Assembly (NCBI RefSeq): GCF_000300535.1
Contig: NZ_AMSH01000015.1
Coordinates: forward strand, 1-55,823
Source of the DNA: Bacillus xiamenensis
Lineage (GTDB): Bacteria > Bacillota > Bacilli > Bacillales > Bacillaceae
DNA: 55,823 bases
Direction: 5' to 3'
In this document: one piece after another, positions 34,478 through 42,501 of the stretch
Layout: every line of letters begins with the position of its first letter
Numbering within the stretch: position 1 is the stretch's first letter
Program-made: the position numbers and the translations under genes
Notes under the pieces: generated by a model
Database searches by the model: none
What the model was told of the DNA's origin: nothing
What the model saw: only the letters and a program-made list of their open reading frames with translations

Positions 34478-34637
34478 ATGAACCTCTCCTTTTCATTGAT
34501 CCATTCTTCTGTTAGCTGCCCTTGTATCTCTCGCTGATTTCTCCATTGTAGCACAGTCACCTCTTTGAAAAGGAAGGGGAAAAATCTGCAGTCGCCTTTT
34601 AGTTTACATAATAAAGTTATCGTGATCTATTAAATGT

Positions 34638-34666
34638 TTGCATCCTGAAAATGAATTCTGTAAAAT
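34638..34666 (+). promoter_or_regulatory. Promoter of the M50-like membrane protein gene
   Basis: TTGCAT (34638-34643), exactly 17 bases, then TAAAAT (34661-34666). The start codon follows about 50 bases downstream. Good sigma-A match. Confidence 0.65.
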
Positions 34667-34716
34667 GGAAAATAATCCTACTGCTTCCTCTCGAATATTT
34701 CAGGGAGGGGTAACAC

Positions 34717-35196
34717 TTGTTTACATTATCGGATATGTGGACGTTTTGCTGGTCATTTTTCGTCATTCTTCCTATCGTGGCCATCTTGCATCAGTTAGGT
34801 CATATTTTGGTCGCATGGATGTTTGGGGCAAAGGTTTCTTTTGCACTTGGCCGCGGCAAAAAAGTATTAAAAATAGGCGTAGTTGAAATTCGAAGAATCT
34901 ATTTTCTAGATGCATTTTGCCATTATGAAGAAATGAGGAAAAATAACCGTTTCTCACACATTCTTGTCTACTTAGGCGGATCATTATGCAACCTGCTCAG
35001 TGTTCTCATACTGAATACAATGATCGCCAATGATGTCCTGCCAGAGCATCAATTTTTCTATCAATTTGCTTACTTCTCAGTCTACTATGTCTTTTTTGCT
35101 TTACTGCCAGTACAGTATGCAGATCATCATCCAAGTGATGGACAAGCGATTGTCAATATCATTCGTCACGGTGAACCATGTGACATCATTGACTAA
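34717..35196 (+). CDS. Small membrane protein resembling an M50 (site-2) protease with HQLGH in place of HExxH
   Basis: A 159-residue protein with three or four hydrophobic segments (about 8-24, 80-102, 112-132). Residues 25-29 read HQLGH at the end of the first membrane helix, where site-2 proteases carry the zinc motif HExxH. Near the C terminus HPSDGQA (about 138-144) sits where M50 enzymes have their NPDG/LDGG aspartate motif. The catalytic Glu is replaced by Gln, so it is probably not an active protease, though the metal ligands His25, His29 and Asp141 may persist. It starts with TTG behind a strong GGGAGGGG. Its stop overlaps the convergent yndJ end by a few bases. Function unknown. Confidence 0.75.
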   Translation: MFTLSDMWTFCWSFFVILPIVAILHQLGHILVAWMFGAKVSFALGRGKKVLKIGVVEIRRIYFLDAFCHYEEMRKNNRFSHILVYLGGSLCNLLSVLILNTMIANDVLPEHQFFYQFAYFSVYYVFFALLPVQYADHHPSDGQAIVNIIRHGEPCDIID

Positions 35197-36818
35197 GATG
35201 AATGACTGTCACTGTCGATATGATACTGAATGGTTAAAAAAGGAATGCCAAACAGCTTCATTTGATGCAATGCTGTGAGACTATTTTCCGTCCCCGGTTT
35301 CATGTGAAAGCTTTCTTCCATTGGCAGTTTCATGGTGATGAAAGGCGTATGCACATACAATCCTTCATGACCAGTACTGCCTTTTGGACTTTTACTTTTT
35401 AACAAAAAGTCTTCCTGTTCATTAAAAGGTTTTAAAATAGCAGTAAGCTGAGAAAATGGAAGCGGCAAAGCAATATTCATATAGACCGTCTCTTCATCAT
35501 GGTGCTGGGCATAAAGCGCATAAAAGACTTGCTCGCCTTTCTCATTTCGTCTGATCCACACACGTACATTTTCCCTTTCCTCAAGAGGATGTTGAAATTT
35601 TAAAAGACTCCCCGGCATTTCATATGGCTTTCGTGATGACCCTAAATAAAGCTGTCCTAGTCGTCTAAAAACAGGTTGAAGCAAATAGACAAATGGCCTC
35701 ACCCACCAGTGAAAACAGACGGCTGCTTTTAACGTAAATGACATCGGATCCTCATAAAATCTGCGAATAACAGGTGACACACTCTCTGCTGAAAACGTCT
35801 CTCCATTTAATTGGTCAAGAGAATCTACTAAACCGATCTTCTCGTCATGCTGCATGTGTTGATTTTGAAAAGACATGAACTGAAAGCGACCGTGAACTCT
35901 CGAAACCGGAAAATCCTTCTGTTTCAATCGATCAGCTGGCCTTTCAATCAGCCACCCTATGAGACCTGGTAAAATCACCATACTTGCATTGATACTGCCA
36001 TGAAACCAAATCATTTGATCGATGCTTATGTAGGTAACACGTAAAAGCATACCAGCAGAATATAGTAATGATAAGGCGATGGTTCCCATTAAGATGATGC
36101 TAGAAAACACAACGAGCCCCTTTGCGGCAGTTGAACGAAACCTTGTTTTCATACACAGAATTCCATACAAATAAAGTGCGATCACATAAAGAATGACACT
36201 GAACGTATCAAACAGGCGAGAATAACTGATTCCAACAGCAATCATCATAGGTGACAGTAAAATCAACCAACCGCCTATTTTGTATAGAATCGTCTCTTCT
36301 TTCCGCTGCCTCCCTAATAATCCATAAAAGATGGGGATAAAAAAAGCGGAGTAATGAAAATGAATAGCGGTCAAAAGAACAATCATCGGTGAAAATGTCA
36401 TCACTTGTATATCTGCTGTGTACAGCCAGAACCAAAGCCCGCCTAAAGCGATATACATCAATGCGCCATCTATCATCAGCTCATGAAGCGGATGGATTCC
36501 TCTTTTCAAGAAGCGGATGAAACCAAATAAAGCCAGAATCATTGTATAGAAAAGCCATCCCAATGCGAGCCAAAGGGAATGATAGATGAATGCACCTGTT
36601 GCACATAGCGCTGCTGCTGGGAAGGCTTTCATTATGAAGTAAATCAGCCACTCCTGCTGCCGTTTCTTCTCTTCCTGATAGAAAAAGTGTAAGAACGCGG
36701 GAAGAAAAAACAAAATCGCAACGAGGACAAAGAATTCTGCTATGGGAGCTGTCGTTAAACGGATAACGAGAAAGCAAGACATCAAAATGATGCTAGACGT
36801 CAAATGCCATTTATTCAT
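35193..36818 (-). CDS. yndJ: YndJ-like polytopic membrane protein
   Basis: A 541-residue protein whose first 310 or so residues form about ten membrane helices, followed by a soluble C-terminal region of about 230 residues (FQFMSFQNQHMQ onward). The length and arrangement match B. subtilis YndJ, which is uncharacterised. The frame opens at 36869, but AGAAAGGGTGT precedes ATG 36818 (MNKWHLTSS). The start overlaps the yndH stop by eight bases, so translation is probably coupled. Last gene of yndG-yndH-yndJ. A role in the cell envelope is only a guess from topology. Confidence 0.85.
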   Translation of the reverse strand: MNKWHLTSSIILMSCFLVIRLTTAPIAEFFVLVAILFFLPAFLHFFYQEEKKRQQEWLIYFIMKAFPAAALCATGAFIYHSLWLALGWLFYTMILALFGFIRFLKRGIHPLHELMIDGALMYIALGGLWFWLYTADIQVMTFSPMIVLLTAIHFHYSAFFIPIFYGLLGRQRKEETILYKIGGWLILLSPMMIAVGISYSRLFDTFSVILYVIALYLYGILCMKTRFRSTAAKGLVVFSSIILMGTIALSLLYSAGMLLRVTYISIDQMIWFHGSINASMVILPGLIGWLIERPADRLKQKDFPVSRVHGRFQFMSFQNQHMQHDEKIGLVDSLDQLNGETFSAESVSPVIRRFYEDPMSFTLKAAVCFHWWVRPFVYLLQPVFRRLGQLYLGSSRKPYEMPGSLLKFQHPLEERENVRVWIRRNEKGEQVFYALYAQHHDEETVYMNIALPLPFSQLTAILKPFNEQEDFLLKSKSPKGSTGHEGLYVHTPFITMKLPMEESFHMKPGTENSLTALHQMKLFGIPFLTIQYHIDSDSHSS

Positions 36819-37416
36819 GAGATGACACCCTTTCTGTAAACCGGCCCTTGTATGTAAAAAGAGTGCCAAAAAGGCGATTTTTCACTTGGACATCAATGGT
36901 ATACTCACCTGCACGCTCATCGTAACCTTCCGTTACATCAGATACACCGTAAAGCCATGAAGGCAGCGGCCACTCCCGCCCCAACATCAAAAACTTTTGC
37001 TTACCTGATTGAATGTGCAAGAACCCTTTTTCCGTGACTGTAAAATGAAGCTCTGACATCAGAAGCCTAGGTTTTCTAAAGTAGTCCAGTACTTGATGAC
37101 TCTTCTGATCAATGATCATATCTGCATCAAAATGTCTTTCCTTCTTTGGGAAATAGAACGTACGAAACCAGTGCATTCCTTCTTCTCCTTTACTTGTCGT
37201 AAAAGGCTTGTTCACGATTTGGAAGGGAATATTTTGACCTCTTTCAGGAAAAAAGCAGCGAAACAATGGACCGATTTTAAACAACAATCGAATGAGCTTC
37301 GTTCCGCCACCTATTTCCTCCATGATGCCTTCGGCCGTAAATGCACGGTTATAACGTTCTTTTAATTTTGGATGCAGCTTATCGTAGTCCTTTACTTGAT
37401 AATGATGAACGACCAT
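36811..37416 (-). CDS. yndH: DUF4166 protein, YndH-like
   Basis: A 201-residue soluble protein of the DUF4166 family (segments LHPKLKERYNRAF near the N terminus and GMHWFRTFYFP in the centre), as in B. subtilis YndH. No catalytic motif is recognised. The ATG at 37416 follows AAAAAGGGGAG; an upstream ATG (37452) lacks such a site. The gene overlaps the end of yndG by about 38 bases and the beginning of yndJ by eight, a tight arrangement suggesting the three products are made together. Function unknown. Confidence 0.85.
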   Translation of the reverse strand: MVVHHYQVKDYDKLHPKLKERYNRAFTAEGIMEEIGGGTKLIRLLFKIGPLFRCFFPERGQNIPFQIVNKPFTTSKGEEGMHWFRTFYFPKKERHFDADMIIDQKSHQVLDYFRKPRLLMSELHFTVTEKGFLHIQSGKQKFLMLGREWPLPSWLYGVSDVTEGYDERAGEYTIDVQVKNRLFGTLFTYKGRFTERVSSHE

Positions 37417-38260
37417 GTCTAGCTCCCCTTTTTCGTTTGATCGAAAACACATCTACACAATCTTTTAAATTAATCATTCCTGCAACGGACAAGATGAAAA
37501 ATGCACTCAGCACAAGCGGCTCATGCAGAGTCGTTTTTGGTGATAAAATCCCTATACTAAGCATTATGAGCAGAAAGATGCTTTGAAGGATGAATATATA
37601 TTTCTTTGGCAGCTTAGGCATGAGCCATGATACGCCTAATAGTGCATAAAACAATCGAAATCCGGTGCTATGATCAAAAGCAGAAGGTGAAAAGGGAATC
37701 ATCGCCTGACATAACCAGACGACAGCAAACAGCAAACAAATGCCATAATGGGCAAGTGTTCTCTCAAGCAGCAAACGGGGATGTGTGCCCTTTTCAAGCC
37801 ACGTCTTTAATGCGCCAAAGCTAAAGGCCGTCATAAAACCCATCATTGGACGAAAAAAGAACCGGTCTGCCCATTTCCACCCTTTTCCTTCTTTTGTTTC
37901 ATAATCAAATTGCGTTTGAAACACAATGTGATCATTTGTTTTCATGTATTTCCAATACCCTCCACCTTCTTTAATAAAAGATAAAGGATGTGACGACTTA
38001 AATTGAAGTGAGGATGCTCTTTCATGACGCTCATCCTTCACGCTCGTTCGATACGATCCTGTCCCAGTCACACTGATGCCGAATCCAAGATGTTTTTCAT
38101 ATAAAAAGGATTGGGGCTGTTCATCTCTTGGTCCATTTAATGAAATGGTCGAAAACCGCAAATCCCATTGTTCATGAAGCTTTGGATTTTGCGTATACTC
38201 CCATACTTTTTCAATAGGTGCATGAATGGTTGTTTCCACATAAACAGGCTTTCTTTTCAT
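37379..38260 (-). CDS. yndG: SRPBCC-domain membrane protein, YndG-like
   Basis: A 293-residue protein. The N-terminal 150 residues form a START/SRPBCC-type ligand-binding domain (TTIHAPIEKVWEYTQNPKLHEQWD). Then come four hydrophobic segments resembling DoxX-like membrane helices (about 180-285). The domain order and following genes match B. subtilis YndG. SRPBCC domains bind hydrophobic ligands, so a lipid-related function is possible but unproven. AGAGGAG precedes the ATG. First gene of yndGHJ, with a promoter carrying a 20-bp palindrome at the inferred transcription start. Confidence 0.85.
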   Translation of the reverse strand: MKRKPVYVETTIHAPIEKVWEYTQNPKLHEQWDLRFSTISLNGPRDEQPQSFLYEKHLGFGISVTGTGSYRTSVKDERHERASSLQFKSSHPLSFIKEGGGYWKYMKTNDHIVFQTQFDYETKEGKGWKWADRFFFRPMMGFMTAFSFGALKTWLEKGTHPRLLLERTLAHYGICLLFAVVWLCQAMIPFSPSAFDHSTGFRLFYALLGVSWLMPKLPKKYIFILQSIFLLIMLSIGILSPKTTLHEPLVLSAFFILSVAGMINLKDCVDVFSIKRKRGARHGRSSLSSKGLR

Positions 38261-38275
38261 CTGCCTCTACTCCTC

Positions 38276-38326
38276 TATGTGAATTATTTCACATAATAAG
38301 CATACCATGTTTCACAAAACTGTCAA
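38276..38326 (-). promoter_or_regulatory. yndGHJ promoter with TATGTGAA-N4-TTCACATA operator
   Basis: The minus strand has a perfect TTGACA (38326-38321), 16 bases, then TATGCT (38304-38299), giving a start near 38292. A perfect 8-bp inverted repeat TATGTGAA-TTAT-TTCACATA at 38276-38295 covers that start; another TTTCACA half-site lies in the spacer (38310-38316). This looks like repressor binding over the transcription start. The neighbouring TetR gene is a possible but untested owner. Confidence 0.6.
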
Positions 38327-38398
38327 ATCTTTATTGGTTATTTGCAAAAAAAATGTTTTGATCTGTTTCCGCCTCCTTCATCATATCGGTTCAATACA

Positions 38399-38428
38399 TA
38401 AAAAAGACCTGTCAATGAGACAGATCTT
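38399..38428 (-). terminator. Terminator of the MBL-TetR operon
   Basis: A 10-bp stem (AAGATCTGTC / GACAGGTCTT with one G-U pair), TCATT loop, followed on the minus strand by a T-run. It overlaps the tetR stop codon. Confidence 0.8.
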
Positions 38429-38984
38429 CTTGCTGCTTAATACCTGCGATATAAAGACGGACCGCATAGCTGACACTCTCTTCAAGCTGTTCTTTCCGTT
38501 GAAATCCCTTTTTGTTTGAAATATCCCCAAAACCATGCAGTAAACTTCTGAGACCTCTGACGACATGCGTCATCTCCTCTTCTTTTACACCAAAACGAGA
38601 CATGATGGATTGGACAAAATCAGCAAGGTTCTCTGCAGCCATACTGACTTCTTTTTCATTCATATGTGAAAAAGCAGCCTCATATAGACCGGGATGCTGA
38701 CGGACAAATTGAACATATTGTCTTGCAAATGCTAAAACAGCGTCCTCTTTTTCCAGCCCCGCCGTTACTTGTTTGCCCTCCTCACAAAGCATTGTCAGCC
38801 CCTTAACAGCAAGAGCAGCCTGTATTTCATGAAGACCAGATACATGATTGTAAAGTGATGGCGGTCTGATGTTGAGCCGTTTGGACAATGTAGCAATCGT
38901 CAAAGCGGAGTAGCCCTCTTCATCAACATATTCAATAGCAGTTTTAAAAATTTTGTCTTGAGTGATACCCATTCTTGGAGACAT
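38412..38984 (-). CDS. TetR-family regulator with WHG-type C-terminal domain
   Basis: A 190-residue repressor. The N-terminal TetR helix-turn-helix spans about residues 8-55 (ITQDKIFKTAIEYVDEEGYSALTIATLSKRLNIRPPSLYNHVSG). The C-terminal ligand-binding region resembles WHG-type TetR proteins (FARQYVQFVRQHPGLYEAAF). The start lies three bases after the stop of the MBL hydrolase gene and its Shine-Dalgarno (AAAGGGAGGG) is inside that gene, so both are one coupled operon. Two AACTAA-N5-TTAGTT palindromes in the operon promoter are the likely autoregulatory operators. The inducing ligand is unknown, plausibly a substrate of the hydrolase. Confidence 0.9.
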   Translation of the reverse strand: MSPRMGITQDKIFKTAIEYVDEEGYSALTIATLSKRLNIRPPSLYNHVSGLHEIQAALAVKGLTMLCEEGKQVTAGLEKEDAVLAFARQYVQFVRQHPGLYEAAFSHMNEKEVSMAAENLADFVQSIMSRFGVKEEEMTHVVRGLRSLLHGFGDISNKKGFQRKEQLEESVSYAVRLYIAGIKQQEDLSH

Positions 38985-38987
38985 GGT

Positions 38988-39707
38988 TTACTGCCCTCCC
39001 TTTTGTAGCTGATGTTTCCTTTTTTCAATAGCGGTTTGCAGCTTTGCCTTAGGCTCTATAATGAGATCACCATGTCCTGCTGCGAGACAAGATAAGGGAA
39101 GTTCCAGTAATTTTTCAGCACTTTTTAGTGCTGTTTCTGCATCCCAAGTGGCAAAATAAGGAAATGGAAAGGTGGAGCGAAACTCTCCCGTTACAAATAA
39201 ACCACCTTTTGTCACAACTGCATCACCTGCAATGACAACCCCCGACTTTTCATCGTATAAAGAGATGCTTCCTGGGGTATGTCCTGGTGTGGCAATGACT
39301 GTAAGTGAGCCAATCTCGTCCCCTTCTTCGAGAAGCACATCTGGTTTTGTGTGAATGTTTTTTGAAAAACTGCCTTTCACTTTTTTCTCCGGCTCACCAG
39401 GGAGTAAGGAAAAATCACCAGCAAACAGACGAGCATCTCGTTTCGACAAATAGACGACTGCCTCTGGAAAAGCCTTTTTCACTTCATCTAGAGCACCAAT
39501 ATGATCCATATGACTATGAGTCAGAATCACTTGTTTAATCGGTTTGTTTAATGTATGTGCAAATTCAATTATCGAGCTTGCTGCCATTTTCAAAGCTGCA
39601 TCAATTAAGATGAGTTCATCCTCTTCCTCAAATACATAACAATTTACCGGAAAGATTCGAGGCATTAATGTAAGCTGGTGTAAGCGACCAAATGTAGTGA
39701 ATCTCAT
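38988..39707 (-). CDS. Metallo-beta-lactamase-fold hydrolase
   Basis: A 239-residue MBL-fold protein with all main metal motifs: HSHMDH (HxHxDH, about residue 70), GHTPGS with the third His, GDAV with the bridging Asp, and AAGHGD near the C terminus. Such proteins include glyoxalase II-like, lactonase and YflN/YobT-type hydrolases; the exact substrate is not visible. The frame is open to 39770, but ATG 39707 (MRFTTFGRLHQL) follows GGGGGG by six bases. First gene of a two-gene operon with a TetR regulator. The promoter is embedded between two palindromic operators. Confidence 0.9.
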   Translation of the reverse strand: MRFTTFGRLHQLTLMPRIFPVNCYVFEEEDELILIDAALKMAASSIIEFAHTLNKPIKQVILTHSHMDHIGALDEVKKAFPEAVVYLSKRDARLFAGDFSLLPGEPEKKVKGSFSKNIHTKPDVLLEEGDEIGSLTVIATPGHTPGSISLYDEKSGVVIAGDAVVTKGGLFVTGEFRSTFPFPYFATWDAETALKSAEKLLELPLSCLAAGHGDLIIEPKAKLQTAIEKRKHQLQKGGQ

Positions 39708-39721
39708 CTTATTCCCCCCTA

Positions 39722-39770
39722 AAACTAATGTCGTTAGTTTCATATTAACTAATGCTATTAGTTTTAGCAA
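39722..39770 (-). promoter_or_regulatory. Promoter with twin TetR operators of the MBL-TetR operon
   Basis: The minus strand shows TTGCTA (39770-39765), exactly 17 bases, and TAATAT (39747-39742). Operator 2, AACTAA-TGCTA-TTAGTT on the plus strand (39747-39763), fills the spacer. Operator 1, AAACTAA-TGTCG-TTAGTTT (39722-39740), starts right after the -10 and covers the start point. The two share the same arms and N5 centre and are 24 bases apart centre to centre. Confidence 0.82.
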
Positions 39771-39989
39771 CTATTTTTTCATCAACTGCAATATAAATAT
39801 TGATTTGGGCTTCTTTTGGATCGATAGATCGTCAGTATCATCACAATGGACAAAATGCGATCTATTTTCATGACTTTTCCTCTTTTTCATAAATGTAGGT
39901 TTTGATTTGATAAAAAAAGAAAGAATGGTAAAGATAAGTAACAGCCAGCATTCATTTACATCCCTGCCCGTGCAGGAGGAGGTTGCATC

Positions 39990-40514
39990 ATGACACATCA
40001 CGTATGGCAGTTGTTCATGATCGGGATCATCATTTTGACATGGATTATCATTCGAATGAATCGAATGAGACGTTATCAACTTGTGCGCCCGGTAAATCTG
40101 TTCATGAGAATGTATGTATTTGGTTTCACTGCCCTTATTCTATTATCAGAAGGATGGCAAAATCACAGTATTTTTATCTATGCCGCAATTGGCATGATCT
40201 TTGGGAGCATTCTGGCTCTTCACGCCTATCAAACGATTCGGATGAAATCAGAAGATGGCCGGCTTTATGTCAAAACGAGTAAATGGATTGAGAGCTTCAT
40301 TTTATGTTTGTTTTTATCCAGGCTTGCATTGAAATTAGTCGATCTGACCAAACATGCGATCACAAAAATGGATGTCGTTGAATTATATCAGCATATCGTA
40401 AGCGATGATGCCCTGACCATGCTCAGCTTTTTTCTGCTAGCTGCTTACTATATTGTTTTTTCTTATCAAATGATGAAAGCAAATAAACGATCGACACATA
40501 TGCATCATGCATAA
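39990..40514 (+). CDS. Small polytopic membrane protein (CcdC/DUF1453-like)
   Basis: A 174-residue protein with about five hydrophobic segments (7-23, 42-60, 66-84, 104-120, 142-162) and a His-rich tail (THMHHA). It resembles CcdC/DUF1453-type membrane proteins in topology and the RxxRPVNLF region, but I cannot confirm this by eye. GGAGGAGG precedes the ATG by seven bases, so the gene is well supported as coding. It is alone on the plus strand and shares a strong terminator with czrA. Function unknown. Confidence 0.75.
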   Translation: MTHHVWQLFMIGIIILTWIIIRMNRMRRYQLVRPVNLFMRMYVFGFTALILLSEGWQNHSIFIYAAIGMIFGSILALHAYQTIRMKSEDGRLYVKTSKWIESFILCLFLSRLALKLVDLTKHAITKMDVVELYQHIVSDDALTMLSFFLLAAYYIVFSYQMMKANKRSTHMHHA

Positions 40515-40561
40515 AAACCTTCCTATCTGGGGTCAGTCCCCTGAAAGTAGGAAGGTTTTTT
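40513..40561. terminator. Bidirectional terminator between the DUF1453-like gene and czrA
   Basis: A perfect 13-bp outer stem (AAAAACCTTCCTA / TAGGAAGGTTTTT) encloses a second small stem (GGGG...CCCC). T-runs occur on both strands; the flanking genes converge on it. Confidence 0.9.
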
Positions 40562-40562
40562 A

Positions 40563-40892
40563 TCAATCGTGCTGTGCATGGTGAATCATTTGTTCAAGCA
40601 CTTCCATCACATGCTGATCTTCAGGGCTGTAAAAAATGGACGTCCCTGCTCGTCTAGATTTTACGAGACGAAGGTTTTTTAAAAAGCGCAGCTGATGAGA
40701 AACGGTTGATTGCATAAGGTTGAGTGTTTCCGCTATATCATTTACCGAATGTTCTCCTTGAGACAGCAAATGCAGAATACGAATACGGGTCGGATCAGAC
40801 AATGCCTTAAATGTTTGTGAGACAAGAAATAAACTTTCTTCGTCCAGCTCCATCCGTTCCTGTTCTTGATTTGTATTCAGTTCTTCCTTCAT
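40563..40892 (-). CDS. czrA: Metal-sensing ArsR/SmtB repressor CzrA
   Basis: A 109-residue winged-helix repressor that senses Zn, Co and Ni. The helix-turn-helix is in [29 protein letters not shown]. The alpha-5 metal site of CzrA, D-x-H-x10-H-x2-H, is completely conserved as Asp92, His94, His105 and His108. The length matches B. subtilis CzrA (107). AAAGGTGAAG precedes the ATG. In B. subtilis it represses the exporters czcD and cadA; neither is in this window. The divergent neighbour is an APC permease with its own promoter. Confidence 0.92.
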   Translation of the reverse strand: MKEELNTNQEQERMELDEESLFLVSQTFKALSDPTRIRILHLLSQGEHSVNDIAETLNLMQSTVSHQLRFLKNLRLVKSRRAGTSIFYSPEDQHVMEVLEQMIHHAQHD

Positions 40893-41008
40893 TTCGCTTC
40901 ACCTTTCTTGTCAGTCAATTCACGACTTATTCTATGTATCATCATATACCAAAACGTGCGGCATGCAAAGCTTACACACCTTTAGGAAAAAGATTTATTC
41001 AAATAGCA

Positions 41009-41037
41009 TTGACACGTGGTAGCATTCTTTTTAAAAT
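41009..41037 (+). promoter_or_regulatory. Promoter of the APC permease gene
   Basis: A perfect TTGACA (41009-41014), 17 bases, then TAAAAT (41032-41037); strong sigma-A match about 43 bases before the start codon. An AATGA ... TCATT pair lies just downstream (about 41036-41058), not clearly an operator. Confidence 0.78.
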
Positions 41038-41079
41038 GAGCATTATTTATTCATTTTTTTAGAGGAGCTGATAGGCAAA

Positions 41080-42405
41080 TTGACTGAAGAGCCAAGACTA
41101 AAACGCAGCCTGACTGTCTTTCCACTTGTTGTGATCGGGCTTGCTTATATGGACCCGCTTGTCGTATTTGATTCATACGGCATCGTAGCGCAGCTGACGA
41201 AAGGCCACGTAGCTGCAGCTTATATATTTACTTTACTTGCATTACTATTGACAGCGCTTAGCTATGGGAATATGGTGAAGGCTTTTCCAAAAGCAGGATC
41301 TGCATATACATACGCGCAAAAAAGTATTCATCCTCACGTCGGCTTCCTTGTAGGCTGGACGCTCTTGCTGGATTATTTATTTTTGCCTATGGTGAATTTT
41401 GCAATCGGAAGTGCATATTTAACCGCAGCCTTTCCTGATGTACCTCATTACATTTGGATCATCATACTTGCTATCGCCATAACGACTGTCAATGTAATCG
41501 GTATACGTCTTACAGCCAACATTACGGCGCTATTTGTGACCTTTCAGGTCATTGTTGCTGTTACATTTGTTGGATTTATGATTTATGGACTTTCGCAAAA
41601 CGCAGGTACGGGGGAATTATTGTCAGCCCGTCCGTTTTATTCAGCGAGCTTAGATCCTACTCTTATTTTTTCAGGGGCAACCATTTTATGTTTTTCTTTT
41701 CTTGGATTTGATGCGATTTCGACCATGTCTGAGGAAACGATTAAGCCAAAAAGAACGATTCCTCTTGCGATTTTCTTAACGGTCGCCATTGGAGGCGTTT
41801 TGTTTACCCTCACCTCTTATTTTTTACAGCAGGTGTTTCCAAATTTTCAGCAGTTCAAGCATCCTGATGCTGCTTCACTTGAAATTGCGGAATTTGTGGG
41901 CGGCGCATTTCTCCACTCGTTCTTTTTAGCTGGCACCATGGTCGCTGTCATCTCTTCATCCTTATCGTCACACGCAAGTGCAGCAAGGCTCTTGTATGCG
42001 ATGGGAAGAGATCAATCATTACCGAAGCGATTCTTCGGTTATATTCATCCGACATTGAAAACCCCTGTTTTCAACATTTTATTAATTGGCGTTTTCTCTT
42101 TAACCGCAGTCATTGGCGAGCTTGAAGTCATTTATTCGTTTATCAGCTTTGGGGCATTAATTGGATTTACCTTTGTAAACGTGTCTGTTTTCGCATACTA
42201 TTTCATCAAACAGAAACAAAGAGGGATATTAAACACACTCAGATATGCAATCATTCCTCTTTGCGGAACGGCCTTTTGTATGTGGCTGTTAACAAGCATC
42301 AGTACCAATGCATTAATCATTGGCATGGTGTGGCTCATGATCGGTTTCGTTTATTTCTGCTACAGGCTGAAAACAAGAGCTGAATTTACGTTTGGGTATG
42401 ATTGA
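41080..42405 (+). CDS. APC-superfamily amino acid/polyamine permease
   Basis: A 441-residue permease with about 12 hydrophobic segments. The N-terminal APC signature is visible (GLAYMDPLVVFDSYGIVA, FPKAGSAYTYAQKS), and the central GATILCFSFLGFDAISTMSEET segment is characteristic of the family. Its closest general type is the putrescine/amino-acid importer group (PuuP or YbeC-like). The substrate is not determined by sequence. It starts at TTG 41080; GAGGAG lies about 12 bases upstream, slightly long. A strong promoter precedes it. Monocistronic, divergent from czrA. Confidence 0.88.
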   Translation: MTEEPRLKRSLTVFPLVVIGLAYMDPLVVFDSYGIVAQLTKGHVAAAYIFTLLALLLTALSYGNMVKAFPKAGSAYTYAQKSIHPHVGFLVGWTLLLDYLFLPMVNFAIGSAYLTAAFPDVPHYIWIIILAIAITTVNVIGIRLTANITALFVTFQVIVAVTFVGFMIYGLSQNAGTGELLSARPFYSASLDPTLIFSGATILCFSFLGFDAISTMSEETIKPKRTIPLAIFLTVAIGGVLFTLTSYFLQQVFPNFQQFKHPDAASLEIAEFVGGAFLHSFFLAGTMVAVISSSLSSHASAARLLYAMGRDQSLPKRFFGYIHPTLKTPVFNILLIGVFSLTAVIGELEVIYSFISFGALIGFTFVNVSVFAYYFIKQKQRGILNTLRYAIIPLCGTAFCMWLLTSISTNALIIGMVWLMIGFVYFCYRLKTRAEFTFGYD

Positions 42406-42501
42406 TGATAGGTTTTCACTTGGTATCCGGTGCAGGATGTGGCATAATAAAAAGGCTGTACTTCCCTTTTAAAAGCGGGGCAAAACAGGGGTGAACTGAC
42501 C

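Noticed and set aside
39771..40079. 102-codon minus-strand frame
   Set aside because: Mostly antisense to the membrane protein gene at 39990, which has a strong Shine-Dalgarno; low-complexity His/Asp composition.
40893..41070. CzrA operator between czrA and the APC permease
   Set aside because: Only loose inverted repeats (TATATGATGATACATA, AATGA...TCATT); no convincing match to the known 12-2-12 operator.
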